IMG/VR virus record: IMGVR_UViG_3300028800_000171
Span: 1 to 41,818 of that record
Length of the DNA stretch: 41,818 nucleotides
Source of the DNA: a virus
Direction: 5' to 3' (one strand)
Positions within the stretch are counted from its first letter, which is position 1, and each line of letters begins with the position of its first letter. Of this stretch, positions 1-8,400 are shown piece after piece. The notes beneath the pieces are model-generated. The model worked only from the letters and a program-made list of their open reading frames with translations, did no database searches and was not told the origin of the DNA. Made by a program: the position numbers and the translations under genes.

Positions 1-1292
1 AGAGTACTTGGACCGCTTGCTACGTTACCAGCTTGATAGACAGTTCCGTTAAGTCCGAAAGCTCCATAGTCTTCTTTCTGAACGCTGCTTGCAGCTCTAG
101 AAAGCCATGTGTCTGCACCATCCTGGTACTGTTGAATGTAGTTGAGGGATCCACCGCCAGGGCCGGCATAGATCGATCCGTTTACAGATACTGCTGATGC
201 ACCCTGCAATCCTTGGTTTGTAATCTGAATACATGGAGCAGCTACTGTCCAGTAATTGGTTGCCTCAACATACTTATCAACAGAAGGTTGGTTGGTACCG
301 CTGGCATTAGGACCACTGATAGCATAGCCGTAATTGTTGAGTGCAGCAGCGCCGAATTCACGTCTCGTAGAATTCATGGCTGCTCTGATGTGCCAGTTAT
401 TGTTTACATCATTGTATAGTTCAAGGACGTTCTGAGTAGATGAGTTAGCATCTGTAAGCATTCCACCCATGAAGTATCCGTACGTGAGTGTAAAATTTGC
501 AGCGAACTGTTTTCCTGCGCTTAATGAAGCCACAGAACTCCATGTTCCTAACGAGTCGTTGTACTTGTCGGTGCTAGCTAAGATAGTAGAGCTACCATCT
601 TTGCCACCAGCGATATAACCAAAACCGTTCAATACAAAGCCTTCGGCTGGAATGTTAGATCTTATGGTTGTAAGATTACCAGTTTGTAGCCAGATATTTG
701 TATCATCGTAGTATCTGTATGCGGTGTTCAATCCGCCGGGACCATTCAGGCCACCAATGCTATAACCGAAACCGTTCAACGCGAAACCACCGTTGGAGTT
801 GTTAGCTACAGGCAGAGGCATCTTAATCAGCCAATAATCTCCACCGACCTCTTCTTGGTTGAAGGTGAGATTCTTAGAAGTAGTGAATGTATCTTGATAG
901 CCGGAACCAGCTAAGGCTGCTAGAGAACCACCTCTTTGAGAAGCGCTAAGTGCACCAGCTCCACCAGAGCCAGATGCTTCGTTAGATATATCCCACGTAC
1001 CAATGCTAGTGCCATTTGCTACAACCCTAAATGTAGATTGACTGTTAGCTGAGATGGCTAGAGCAAGAGTTCCACCATTGAAGTTAACGGTGACAACGCC
1101 GGTTGACCTGTTTAGGATGACAAACTTCATGCCGACTGGGCATGTGGTTGTATCGGGGAGGACTACAGTTTGAGTGGTAGTACCAGTGAACTCTTGATAA
1201 GTGATCGAGTTATTGACAAGGGTCGTCGTACCGGCAGAAGTTGCCGTAGTAGTGATCCTCTCAATGAGCGAGCCGTATTTTCCAAAACCCAT
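1..1292 (-). CDS. Kelch-repeat tail fibre protein (C-terminus beyond window)
   Basis: The frame is open from an ATG at 1292 to the window edge, about 430 residues with no stop. An in-frame TAG directly precedes the ATG and AAGGAA lies 8 nt upstream, so the start is firm. Residues 1-115 or so form a beta-rich fibre module (QEFTGTTTQTVVLPDTTT, RSTGVVTVNFNGG) that is clearly homologous to the middle of the fibre encoded at 2081-3442. After a Gly/Ser-rich linker come repeats of about 47-50 residues built as hydrophobic strand, GFGYIAGG or GYAISG, variable loop, then a Tyr/Trp pair (DKYNDSLGTWSSV). These are Kelch repeats, expected to fold as a beta-propeller; five are complete and a sixth is cut by the edge. 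I infer a receptor- or glycan-binding tip. Unlike the next three fibres it lacks their N-terminal anchor motif, so it may attach to another fibre. Confidence 0.85.
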   Translation of the reverse strand, partial: MGFGKYGSLIERITTTATSAGTTTLVNNSITYQEFTGTTTQTVVLPDTTTCPVGMKFVILNRSTGVVTVNFNGGTLALAISANSQSTFRVVANGTSIGTWDISNEASGSGGAGALSASQRGGSLAALAGSGYQDTFTTSKNLTFNQEEVGGDYWLIKMPLPVANNSNGGFALNGFGYSIGGLNGPGGLNTAYRYYDDTNIWLQTGNLTTIRSNIPAEGFVLNGFGYIAGGKDGSSTILASTDKYNDSLGTWSSVASLSAGKQFAANFTLTYGYFMGGMLTDANSSTQNVLELYNDVNNNWHIRAAMNSTRREFGAAALNNYGYAISGPNASGTNQPSVDKYVEATNYWTVAAPCIQITNQGLQGASAVSVNGSIYAGPGGGSLNYIQQYQDGADTWLSRAASSVQKEDYGAFGLNGTVYQAGNVASGPST

Positions 1293-1333
1293 CTATTCGA
1301 TTCCTTATCCGTGCTCTTAACACCAGATCGATA

Positions 1334-1346
1334 TAGTCTATTTTAC
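1334..1346 (-). promoter_or_regulatory. Candidate promoter motif GTAAAATAGACTA
   Basis: A 13-nt motif in the gap between the 1353-2015 gene and the Kelch fibre gene. It matches GTARAATAGRSTA, also found at 20051-20063 and 38638-38650 (minus) and nearly so at 38678-38690 (plus), each time in front of a gene. It resembles a -10 box; no convincing -35 box is seen. Its function is inferred from recurrence and position only. Confidence 0.4.
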
Positions 1347-1352
1347 TATGTC

Positions 1353-2015
1353 TTAAGCATAACCCATAGCTTGATACGAAATTACGTAGTTGCTAGAGTC
1401 GACTCCATCGTTCCACTCTACTGTGAAGGTAGAGTTCGTTTTATTGGTTACAACCACGGTCATAAACTGAGGGAATGGATCTGTGACATCCTGGAGCATG
1501 GCCATAACTGTGTAGCTGGTGCTGCTGAAAGGTATGTTGAGTGTAACCGTCAAGCTGTCAGCACCGAAAGGCACGACTGCCTCACCCATAGCAGCCACGT
1601 TTCCAGCGACTATATAATCTATGGCGTAGTTACCTGAGTCAGTAGGGGCATTCCATTGAACGGTGAAGCCGTTAACGGTCTTGTTGGTGACAATGACCTG
1701 CTGATACTGAGGATCTGGGTCGACAAGATTCACCATATCCACGAGCACGTCGTAGACTGGGCTTGTAACCGGGGTACTGAATGTTACAGTGATAGATGTG
1801 GCATTAGAGGAGATAGGAGCTTCGCCAGCGCGCGAATTGTTCGGTCCTGAGCCTGAGCCAAGGTCCTGCCAAGCACCAGCCTGGAAGATTCTAAATCTGT
1901 CCAGAACTTCGTTATAGTAAATATCCCCATCTGTACCTGCGGGATCTCCGCCACCGTACTCTGCCTGAGGATCAAGGGTGATACCCCTGTTGATCTTGAA
2001 AAAATTAGCCGACAT
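1353..2015 (-). CDS. Short tail fibre with two tandem beta-sandwich domains
   Basis: 220 residues; AGGGATAGGA precedes the ATG. Residues 1-50 or so carry the anchor motif shared with the next two fibres: an FKINRGITLDP-like strand followed by GDIYYN and an aromatic/Gly/Ala/Trp patch. The rest is two tandem copies of a domain of about 75 residues. Each has the pattern SxTVTFxxP, SYxV, D(P/A)FPQ, VVTNKTxxxFTVxWN, DSxNY and a final tyrosine strand. The same domain occurs once at the C-terminus of the 2081-3442 product. The pattern (edge strand, central NKT turn, C-terminal strand with NY) resembles H-type-lectin or Ig-like fibre tips, but I cannot fix the family. The likely role is cell-surface recognition at the distal end of a short fibre. 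Confidence 0.75.
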   Translation of the reverse strand: MSANFFKINRGITLDPQAEYGGGDPAGTDGDIYYNEVLDRFRIFQAGAWQDLGSGSGPNNSRAGEAPISSNATSITVTFSTPVTSPVYDVLVDMVNLVDPDPQYQQVIVTNKTVNGFTVQWNAPTDSGNYAIDYIVAGNVAAMGEAVVPFGADSLTVTLNIPFSSTSYTVMAMLQDVTDPFPQFMTVVVTNKTNSTFTVEWNDGVDSSNYVISYQAMGYA

Positions 2016-2058
2016 TGTCCTATCCCTTAAAGTTCACATTTCCCTAAAAAGGTATAGC

Positions 2059-2070
2059 TATATCTTATCA
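2059..2070 (-). promoter_or_regulatory. Candidate promoter element TGATAAGATATA
   Basis: An identical 12-mer occurs on the same strand at 5464-5475. Both copies lie in the short gaps upstream of fibre genes (ATGs at 2015 and 5439). The AT-rich TAAGATATA core resembles a -10 element. A related TTAAGATAGATATA occurs on the plus strand at 39214-39227, upstream of the gene at 39263. The promoter role is inferred from repetition and placement. Confidence 0.35.
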
Positions 2071-2080
2071 CTTAAAAGTC

Positions 2081-3442
2081 TTAAACGTTAGGAACAGCGA
2101 TATACTCTAATACGTAGTTTGCTGAGTCAGTATTGGCATTCCAGGTCACAGTGAAGCCTGTAGCACTCTTGGCCGTGATCTCTAGGGGCTGGAACTGAGG
2201 GAATGCATCTGTGACGTTCTTCATGTTCACAGTGAGTCCATAGCTAGTTGTACCTAGTGTAGAGCTGAATGTAACAGCCTGGCTAGTGGTACCGCTAGAG
2301 ATAGCCTGTTGGCCCGCCCTACCGCTGAAGCCTGTTACAGCAGCCCAACTCAGAACGCCTGAGCCGTTATTCTGCAGAAACGTCGTACCGACGCTTTGAG
2401 CAGCTGGCCAGGTAATGGAGTATGGGGTCACTGTAGAACCGGCGTTCATGGTGATTGCACCAGAGACAGTACCGTTTAGAAGAAGTGAAGGAGTAGCAAT
2501 AGACGTACTAAAGGTCTTAGCGCCGGCAAATGTCTGAGTGGTGATATTCACCATGCCAGGCACTAGGGCCGTTGCGCTCTGAGCGAACAACTGACTTCCT
2601 GAGATGACTAGACCGTTAGCAGAGCCTGCCTGCCCGTCGAATGTTCCGATAGTGTTTACAGGATAGGTAGTGACATCCCATACACCTGCGGAGGTTCCGT
2701 TATTGATAAGTGTAAAGGTGACTTGTGAACCACCGGGTAGCGTTGCAGCTAGCGAGCCACCGTTGAAGTTAACGGTTACTACTCCTGTAGACCTGTTCAT
2801 CACAGTGTACTGAGTACCGTTGAATAACGTTGTGGCATTAGGAAGAACTACAGTTTGAGTAGTCGTTCCTGTAAACTGTTGTCTTGAGGCACTTGCTACT
2901 GTAAGCGTGGTCGTGCCAGCTGCAGTAGCAGTAGTGAAGACATTCTCAATAAGGTTGTTTATCTGTGTATTCGCATTGGTATCGCGCGACATCACAGTGG
3001 ATGCGGTAGGTGCAGCTGTTGCTAACTGCCAACTTAAGTTACCGGAGCCGTCATTCTGTAGCAGTGTCGTGGAGCTAGCCGCACCCTGAGCACTGGGCCA
3101 TTTGACAGAATATGAGGTGGTTGTGTTCGCTGCCTGTAACGTTATAGCGCCAGAGGTTGACCCGTAGATGATGTAATTGAGGGCATTGATGTTGGTCCAT
3201 CTAAACGATGCAGAGCCAACGTTGATGCTGTTATCGACGCCAGGGAGCAAACTAGTGTTGATAGCTACGTTTGCTAGATTACTTAAAGCGTTGTTTGAGA
3301 AGGTGACGAAGACGCCGTTCTCGTAGAACTGGAATGTGTTCGTGCCACTGTCATAATAGACATCACCGTTTTCAGGCGAGGTAGGCAGCGTCGTTGGCTT
3401 AAGCGTTAAGCCATTTCTGATCTTTAAGTAGTTTAGCGCCAT
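2081..3442 (-). CDS. Modular tail fibre protein
   Basis: 453 residues; GGGAA lies upstream of the ATG. The order of modules is: N-terminal anchor (about 1-50, GDVYYDSGTNTFQFY); a shaft repeat ending in DGSGNLSWQ; a beta module (about 165-265) homologous to the N-terminus of the Kelch fibre; a second shaft repeat (SITWPAAQ then NNGSGVLSWA); and one C-terminal beta-sandwich domain of about 75 residues shared with the 1353-2015 product. The SGAITxxA, WPxAQ and GSGxLSW units are typical of trimeric phage fibre shafts. The protein looks assembled from interchangeable pieces also present in its neighbours, which fits recombination among fibre genes. I expect a trimeric fibre attached to the baseplate through its N-terminus. 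Confidence 0.8.
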   Translation of the reverse strand: MALNYLKIRNGLTLKPTTLPTSPENGDVYYDSGTNTFQFYENGVFVTFSNNALSNLANVAINTSLLPGVDNSINVGSASFRWTNINALNYIIYGSTSGAITLQAANTTTSYSVKWPSAQGAASSTTLLQNDGSGNLSWQLATAAPTASTVMSRDTNANTQINNLIENVFTTATAAGTTTLTVASASRQQFTGTTTQTVVLPNATTLFNGTQYTVMNRSTGVVTVNFNGGSLAATLPGGSQVTFTLINNGTSAGVWDVTTYPVNTIGTFDGQAGSANGLVISGSQLFAQSATALVPGMVNITTQTFAGAKTFSTSIATPSLLLNGTVSGAITMNAGSTVTPYSITWPAAQSVGTTFLQNNGSGVLSWAAVTGFSGRAGQQAISSGTTSQAVTFSSTLGTTSYGLTVNMKNVTDAFPQFQPLEITAKSATGFTVTWNANTDSANYVLEYIAVPNV

Positions 3443-3489
3443 GCGATTCCCAATCCTCGCTCAGTGCTGTCGTTATGCTGACAATGTTA

Positions 3490-5439
3490 TTATCGTCTAA
3501 ATTGCTTAACGTCAGCCCTCATTGTACGGTTTGCACCTTGGTTCGTAGTCGTATACGATACGACAACGTTAGCACCGCTTACAGTTGCTGACCAGATGAC
3601 TCCGCAATCTGCAGTTTCAGAGTACATATCCGAGATAGACGAGATTACTGTTCCACCATCGTTGGCTACCATTCTCAACGTTCCTACGCGAGTATCAACG
3701 TTCGTGGTGCCTGTCTCGATGACGTAAGCAATTTCCTGTCCGGCTGCGCTTGCATAAGCGAACTGGAACACGCCAACAGCTTGAGGACTTGCTTGATTGT
3801 CTGTCAAGGTTAGAGAGTCATTATAAGTCTCTACGACTACGTTCGATCCGCTCAAGCCTCTCTTCAAGGCAGCAGAGAAGAGTGATACGGCGCTTGCTGA
3901 GCTACTTACGATGAAGCCAGAAGCATCTGTAACTGGGACGATGTTGGCCGTGAGCGCAGCCATCTTGTTGAAGGCGATTGCAGCTGAAGCGTTGATGTCA
4001 GCATTCACGATGCTGCCGGTTAGAGCGAGCTTGCTGTAAGCGATCGCTGCAGAGGCAGAGATCTGAGTGTTTGTGATACCGCCAGCCTTAACTTCGAGCT
4101 GGTTGCTTCCGTTTACGTCGATGGTTGAGTTATCAACATTAGCAGAGACAACGTTACCAGCGATCTGAACGCCGCTAGTGAAGACGTATGAGAGACCTTG
4201 AGAAACCTGTGTGAATACAACTGGGTCAGTACCGATGGTTGTAATGTCATCAGATTCTCTGTAGATGAATCCTGGCATCGTTGCTGAGTCAGGACTGATC
4301 TCGATAGTTGCCCATTGAAGCTTAACTGCAGTGTTGGAATCTAGCGTACGAGTGAGGATATAAGGAGTACCACCGCTACCAACCTGCGATACGAAGTAGA
4401 TACCGTTGTTAGCTGGAGCAGCTTCATTCTTAACTAACAACCTGTCATTTAGAACGAGCGTTACGCCGTCCTGTGCGGGAAGAGCGCCGTTAGCATTACC
4501 GGTGAGGGTTGCGCCTACGCCAGCAGTTCCGTTATTATAAGTGTTAGCAGGAAGAGCGCCAGTTGTTGCTGATCTTGCAGTCTCTTTCCAGTTCAAGCCT
4601 TGTACGAGGTTATCAACGTAGTTCTTAGATACTAGATCGTTAGGGTTGACTGGCGCGCCGCTGTTCGTGATAACGAAGCCGCCCAAGCTTTGGTTGGCTG
4701 AGAACGCGTTAGAACCGTTAGCTAGGATTACTTGTCCGTAGTTGACGCCGTCAGTGGCCACTGTACCTGCAGCAAGATTCGTGATCTTGTTGGAGTTCAT
4801 GTTCAAAGGATTTGAGTTAATCTCAACGCCTGAGTTGGTCCAAGATAACTGCGTGCTACCGTTAGGGCTTAGCAATGCTCTGTTGAAGACGTCGATGGAC
4901 GTAAGGCCAGCATTATCCTCCAGAAGAGAGATAAATGCGGAGTTCCAAAATAGGGTAGCAGTACCGATGTTTCTAGCAGTGCTTAGTGGAACTAAGTCCT
5001 GGTTGATAGAGGTTGTGCCAGATAGGTTGCTTAACGTCTGGTTGGCGTATGCAAGAGAAGGAATGTCACCAGCTACTAGGGATCTGAAAGTTGGTTGTGC
5101 TACGCCGCCTGAGATAGGACCGGCTAGGACTGTGTTAGCAGATTGGTTGGCTAGCGATAGGGAGATCGTGCCAGAGCTTGTGATAGGACTGCCAGAGATC
5201 GAGAAGATTGTCGTAGCATCGCCGTCAGCTAGGGATACGCTGGTCACTGTACCGGCAGTTGCCGTTGTTGAGATAACCTGCCACGCCGTACCATTGTAGT
5301 AGTGAAGCGTATTTGTAGTCGTATTGTAGTAGAAGTCACCGGCTACAGCTGTACCTGGGTCAGAGGCAGCCTGAGGAGACGTAAATGCAAAGCCGTTTAA
5401 GAATACGACTTTACTTCCAAATTTTAACTCATTTGCCAT
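3490..5439 (-). CDS. Tail fibre protein with phage fibre shaft modules
   Basis: 649 residues; GAGGATAAGT precedes the ATG. It begins with the shared anchor motif (GDFYYNTTTNTLHYY, NGTAWQ). Next is a module very common in phage fibres (SLADGDATTIFSISGSP, ITSSGTISL, then FRSLVAGDIP). A block beginning LNWKETARSATTG then contains NDRLLVKNEAAPANNGIYFV, a domain I recognise from many myovirus tail fibres. Last come repeats of the AAIAYSKLALTGSI type and a C-terminal domain of about 100 residues (TDNQASPQAVGVFQF through RTMRADVKQFRR). That last domain also ends the 5487-9740 product, where it occurs twice. Probably a long fibre or a fibre-attachment protein. Host receptor unknown. Confidence 0.85.
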   Translation of the reverse strand: MANELKFGSKVVFLNGFAFTSPQAASDPGTAVAGDFYYNTTTNTLHYYNGTAWQVISTTATAGTVTSVSLADGDATTIFSISGSPITSSGTISLSLANQSANTVLAGPISGGVAQPTFRSLVAGDIPSLAYANQTLSNLSGTTSINQDLVPLSTARNIGTATLFWNSAFISLLEDNAGLTSIDVFNRALLSPNGSTQLSWTNSGVEINSNPLNMNSNKITNLAAGTVATDGVNYGQVILANGSNAFSANQSLGGFVITNSGAPVNPNDLVSKNYVDNLVQGLNWKETARSATTGALPANTYNNGTAGVGATLTGNANGALPAQDGVTLVLNDRLLVKNEAAPANNGIYFVSQVGSGGTPYILTRTLDSNTAVKLQWATIEISPDSATMPGFIYRESDDITTIGTDPVVFTQVSQGLSYVFTSGVQIAGNVVSANVDNSTIDVNGSNQLEVKAGGITNTQISASAAIAYSKLALTGSIVNADINASAAIAFNKMAALTANIVPVTDASGFIVSSSASAVSLFSAALKRGLSGSNVVVETYNDSLTLTDNQASPQAVGVFQFAYASAAGQEIAYVIETGTTNVDTRVGTLRMVANDGGTVISSISDMYSETADCGVIWSATVSGANVVVSYTTTNQGANRTMRADVKQFRR

Positions 5440-5463
5440 AACTTATCCTCATAAACCTATGCG

Positions 5464-5475
5464 TATATCTTATCA
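5464..5475 (-). promoter_or_regulatory. Candidate promoter element TGATAAGATATA
   Basis: Second identical copy of the 12-mer found at 2059-2070, here 24-35 nt upstream of the fibre ATG at 5439. See the entry at 2059. No -35-like box is evident. Confidence 0.35.
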
Positions 5476-5486
5476 TAGGAATCAAC

Positions 5487-8400
5487 TTAACTCCACTTCC
5501 TGATGGAGTACTTAAATGTTCCGTTAAAGCCTGTACTTGTCGACATATACATCACTGCAACGTCAGAACCGACTACGGTAGTCACAAAAGAAACCCCAGT
5601 AATGTTAGTCTCAGTATAGTCATCACTCTGTGACGATAGGCTCCCGTCGTTAGCTATTAATAGGCGACCAGTTCTATAGTTGCCGTTTCTTACCACTGAG
5701 TACTCTACAACTGCAAATGGGTTAGATACTGCATCATAGCTGAATAGGGCCGCAGGAGCAGATTGGTTGTCTAACATGGTTAGACCAGCTGAGAGTATGC
5801 TTGCACGTAGGCCACCTAGGATCATGTCTCCATTAGCGACGTCGATCAAGAAGTTACCGTTGCCGTCTAGCAACCCGCTGTTGTTAAACTGTATAGATTC
5901 ATTTGGTCCTGCTGCTACAGTGCTTCCACCGCCGCCACCGCTGTAGCTTGGCACGCCATTTGGACCGCCTGGGGTATTTGACCACCTACGGATCATAAGC
6001 TTCATCGTTGCATTGCTGCCGGTGCTCGTGCTGTTGTATGTAAGCGAGAAGTTTGCTCCGGATATTGCACCACTGAATTGGATACCACAGGCACCTAGGT
6101 AAGCTCCGCTTGTGGTGACATAAGCACTAGTTCCGTCGGATGTAACGTATACAGTACCAGTCTCTCTCGCAGCTCCTCTGTTCAAAGAGTAGTCGATAAT
6201 CATGTATTCACTACCAGCGTAGGTGATGGTGAACACATCGCCGCCGACCGTATTATCCGCTAATGTTGTCGTAATAAGATTTGACTGTTCCCAATAATCA
6301 GCGCCGTTGAAGTATCTAACGTAGTCGTTGAATACCCAGGTTGTACCGTTGAACTTACCGATCTGATCTCTGAAGCCGTTTCCGTCTTCAACCATCACAG
6401 TATCGCCATTGCTAGGAGCAGCAGCACCACCGAATGGAAACTGTAGCAACCAACCAGTGATGGTGGTACCAGTACCTTGTGCTGTATAAACTTCGTTGTT
6501 GCCAGAAGATAAGTTGGAAAACAATACCCTATCGCCAGCGTTCACCGTAAATCCGTCCTCAGTTACTGTGCCAGTTGGGAGTGTTGTGCTTACTAGATCA
6601 TAATATGTAACTCTGACAAGCGCTGCTCCACCTGGGATAAGTGGGATAGAACCTTGAACTTCAGTGCCGTTCCATAGGTATAGGCTAGCATCACTGAGTC
6701 TGCTTGCGATAACGATGACGTTTTCATCGATAGGTACATCGGCTGTGTTAGCAACAATGATTGGAGGCGTGCTAGCCATATTCCTGTTGATAACGACATA
6801 TGCCGACTGATTTACCAATAGGGAGATTCCTGGACTAGTGTCTGGTAGAGCAACCACTGCATTTCCTGGAGAACCAGGTTGTAGGATCGTCAACGAGCTA
6901 GATGCTGGTTGAAACGTGAATTCTTGTGCAGCACCGTTAGCAGTATTGACGGCAGTAGTAGCATTCGTTAGATACTTTAAGGTCTTATCTTGAGCCTTAT
7001 CCGCCATCATGGCAGTGAGCTTACTTGCACGCAACGTCAAGTTATCAGTAGTGTGCGAGTTGTAATCAGCCAGATTCCATAGAGTGTTATATGGTCCTGT
7101 GAAGTAATCTGGATGAATCTCAGCAAGCGAGCTCATCCCGATGAATCTTTGAATGTTGTCGGAGTCACCTTCGCCGATATCGATGGTTTCACCTTGGACA
7201 ACCTTGGTGATACCTTCTTCAGAGCGAACGTCAAGACGAGCAAGAGTTGCTGTACCAGCAGTTTCAGGGGCTGGAGGTCCAACAGTTGGTGTGACAGTGG
7301 CATTTGTCGCTGCACTGATAGTGACTGCAGCATTAAGCGCAAACAACCTACCGTTAACACTTCCACCGTCGATGGTGACGCTTGCAGAAGCAATCAATGT
7401 TCCTACGAACGTTCCAGTGCCGCTAACATTGAGGGTAGCTGAAGAACCGATTGCCCAGTAGACGTTAGAAGCCAAAGCTCCGCCAGTCAGAGTAATGGTT
7501 GGGGTGCCACCAGCACCAGTTGTTAATGTCGATGCAGTTTGAATCACAAAGATGTCAGTTGCAGAACCGTTTAAGGTAAGCGTTCCATTGCCAGAAGCAG
7601 CTAGAGATGCTGAACCTGATGAGAAGCTATAAACGCCTGCAGATAGGGTTTGTCCATCAAGGATAGAAGGAATGGTTGTTGAGCTTCTTGTTGAAAGATC
7701 TGTGTAGGCAGCAAGGGCATCTATCTGTGCTTGATGAGCAGCAGCGTTATTGATGTTCTCTGCACCAACAATAGTTCCTGGTGGGAAACCAGTAACAGAC
7801 GTTCCAGGATACAAGCCAAGGTCACCAGTGATAACGCTTGAACCAGTGTTAGTGATAGTTGATGCACCTAAGATAGCGTACGTAGCAGAAGTTGCTAGAG
7901 TAGGGCTACCAACTGGTGGGCTTGGGATCGAAGCACCTAATGGGAACTCAAACGTTGTTGGGCTCCTGTAGTTGATTACATACTCGTTATTGAAGTTAGT
8001 TGTTCCGGCGATAACGATGGTTTCACCAGACTCAAATCCGTTGTTAGCAGACTCAAGCTGTAAGCCGTAGCCATTGAATCTTGCTGCGGTTGTGCACAAC
8101 CCGTAGAAACCTGTGAACGTTCCGACAGAGGTATCAACCGTGTTGATGAAGAATGTATCTGCATCGATGACTTCAACTGTGTACGTTCCTGCTTGTCCAA
8201 CTGGTGCGGTAACCGTGATACGGTCTCCGTCTACCAATCCGTGGGCAGTTGCAATGATCTCTGCAGTGGTTCCGGTAGGCGATGCAGCTGATCCGTCGAC
8301 CATGCTGAGTGTACCAGACACTTCAACAGCGCTGATAGTTGCGATGTTTTCAATGGTATCGCTACGTAGCATCAACCAGATGAAGTCTCCACCAACTGCT

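Noticed and set aside
1170-1637. 155-residue plus-strand open frame
   Set aside because: Antisense to two fibre genes with recognisable modules on the minus strand; no supporting signal.
4742-5299. 185-residue plus-strand open frame
   Set aside because: Lies wholly antisense to the 649-residue fibre gene; composition is an echo of the fibre codons and there is no ribosome-binding site or known domain.
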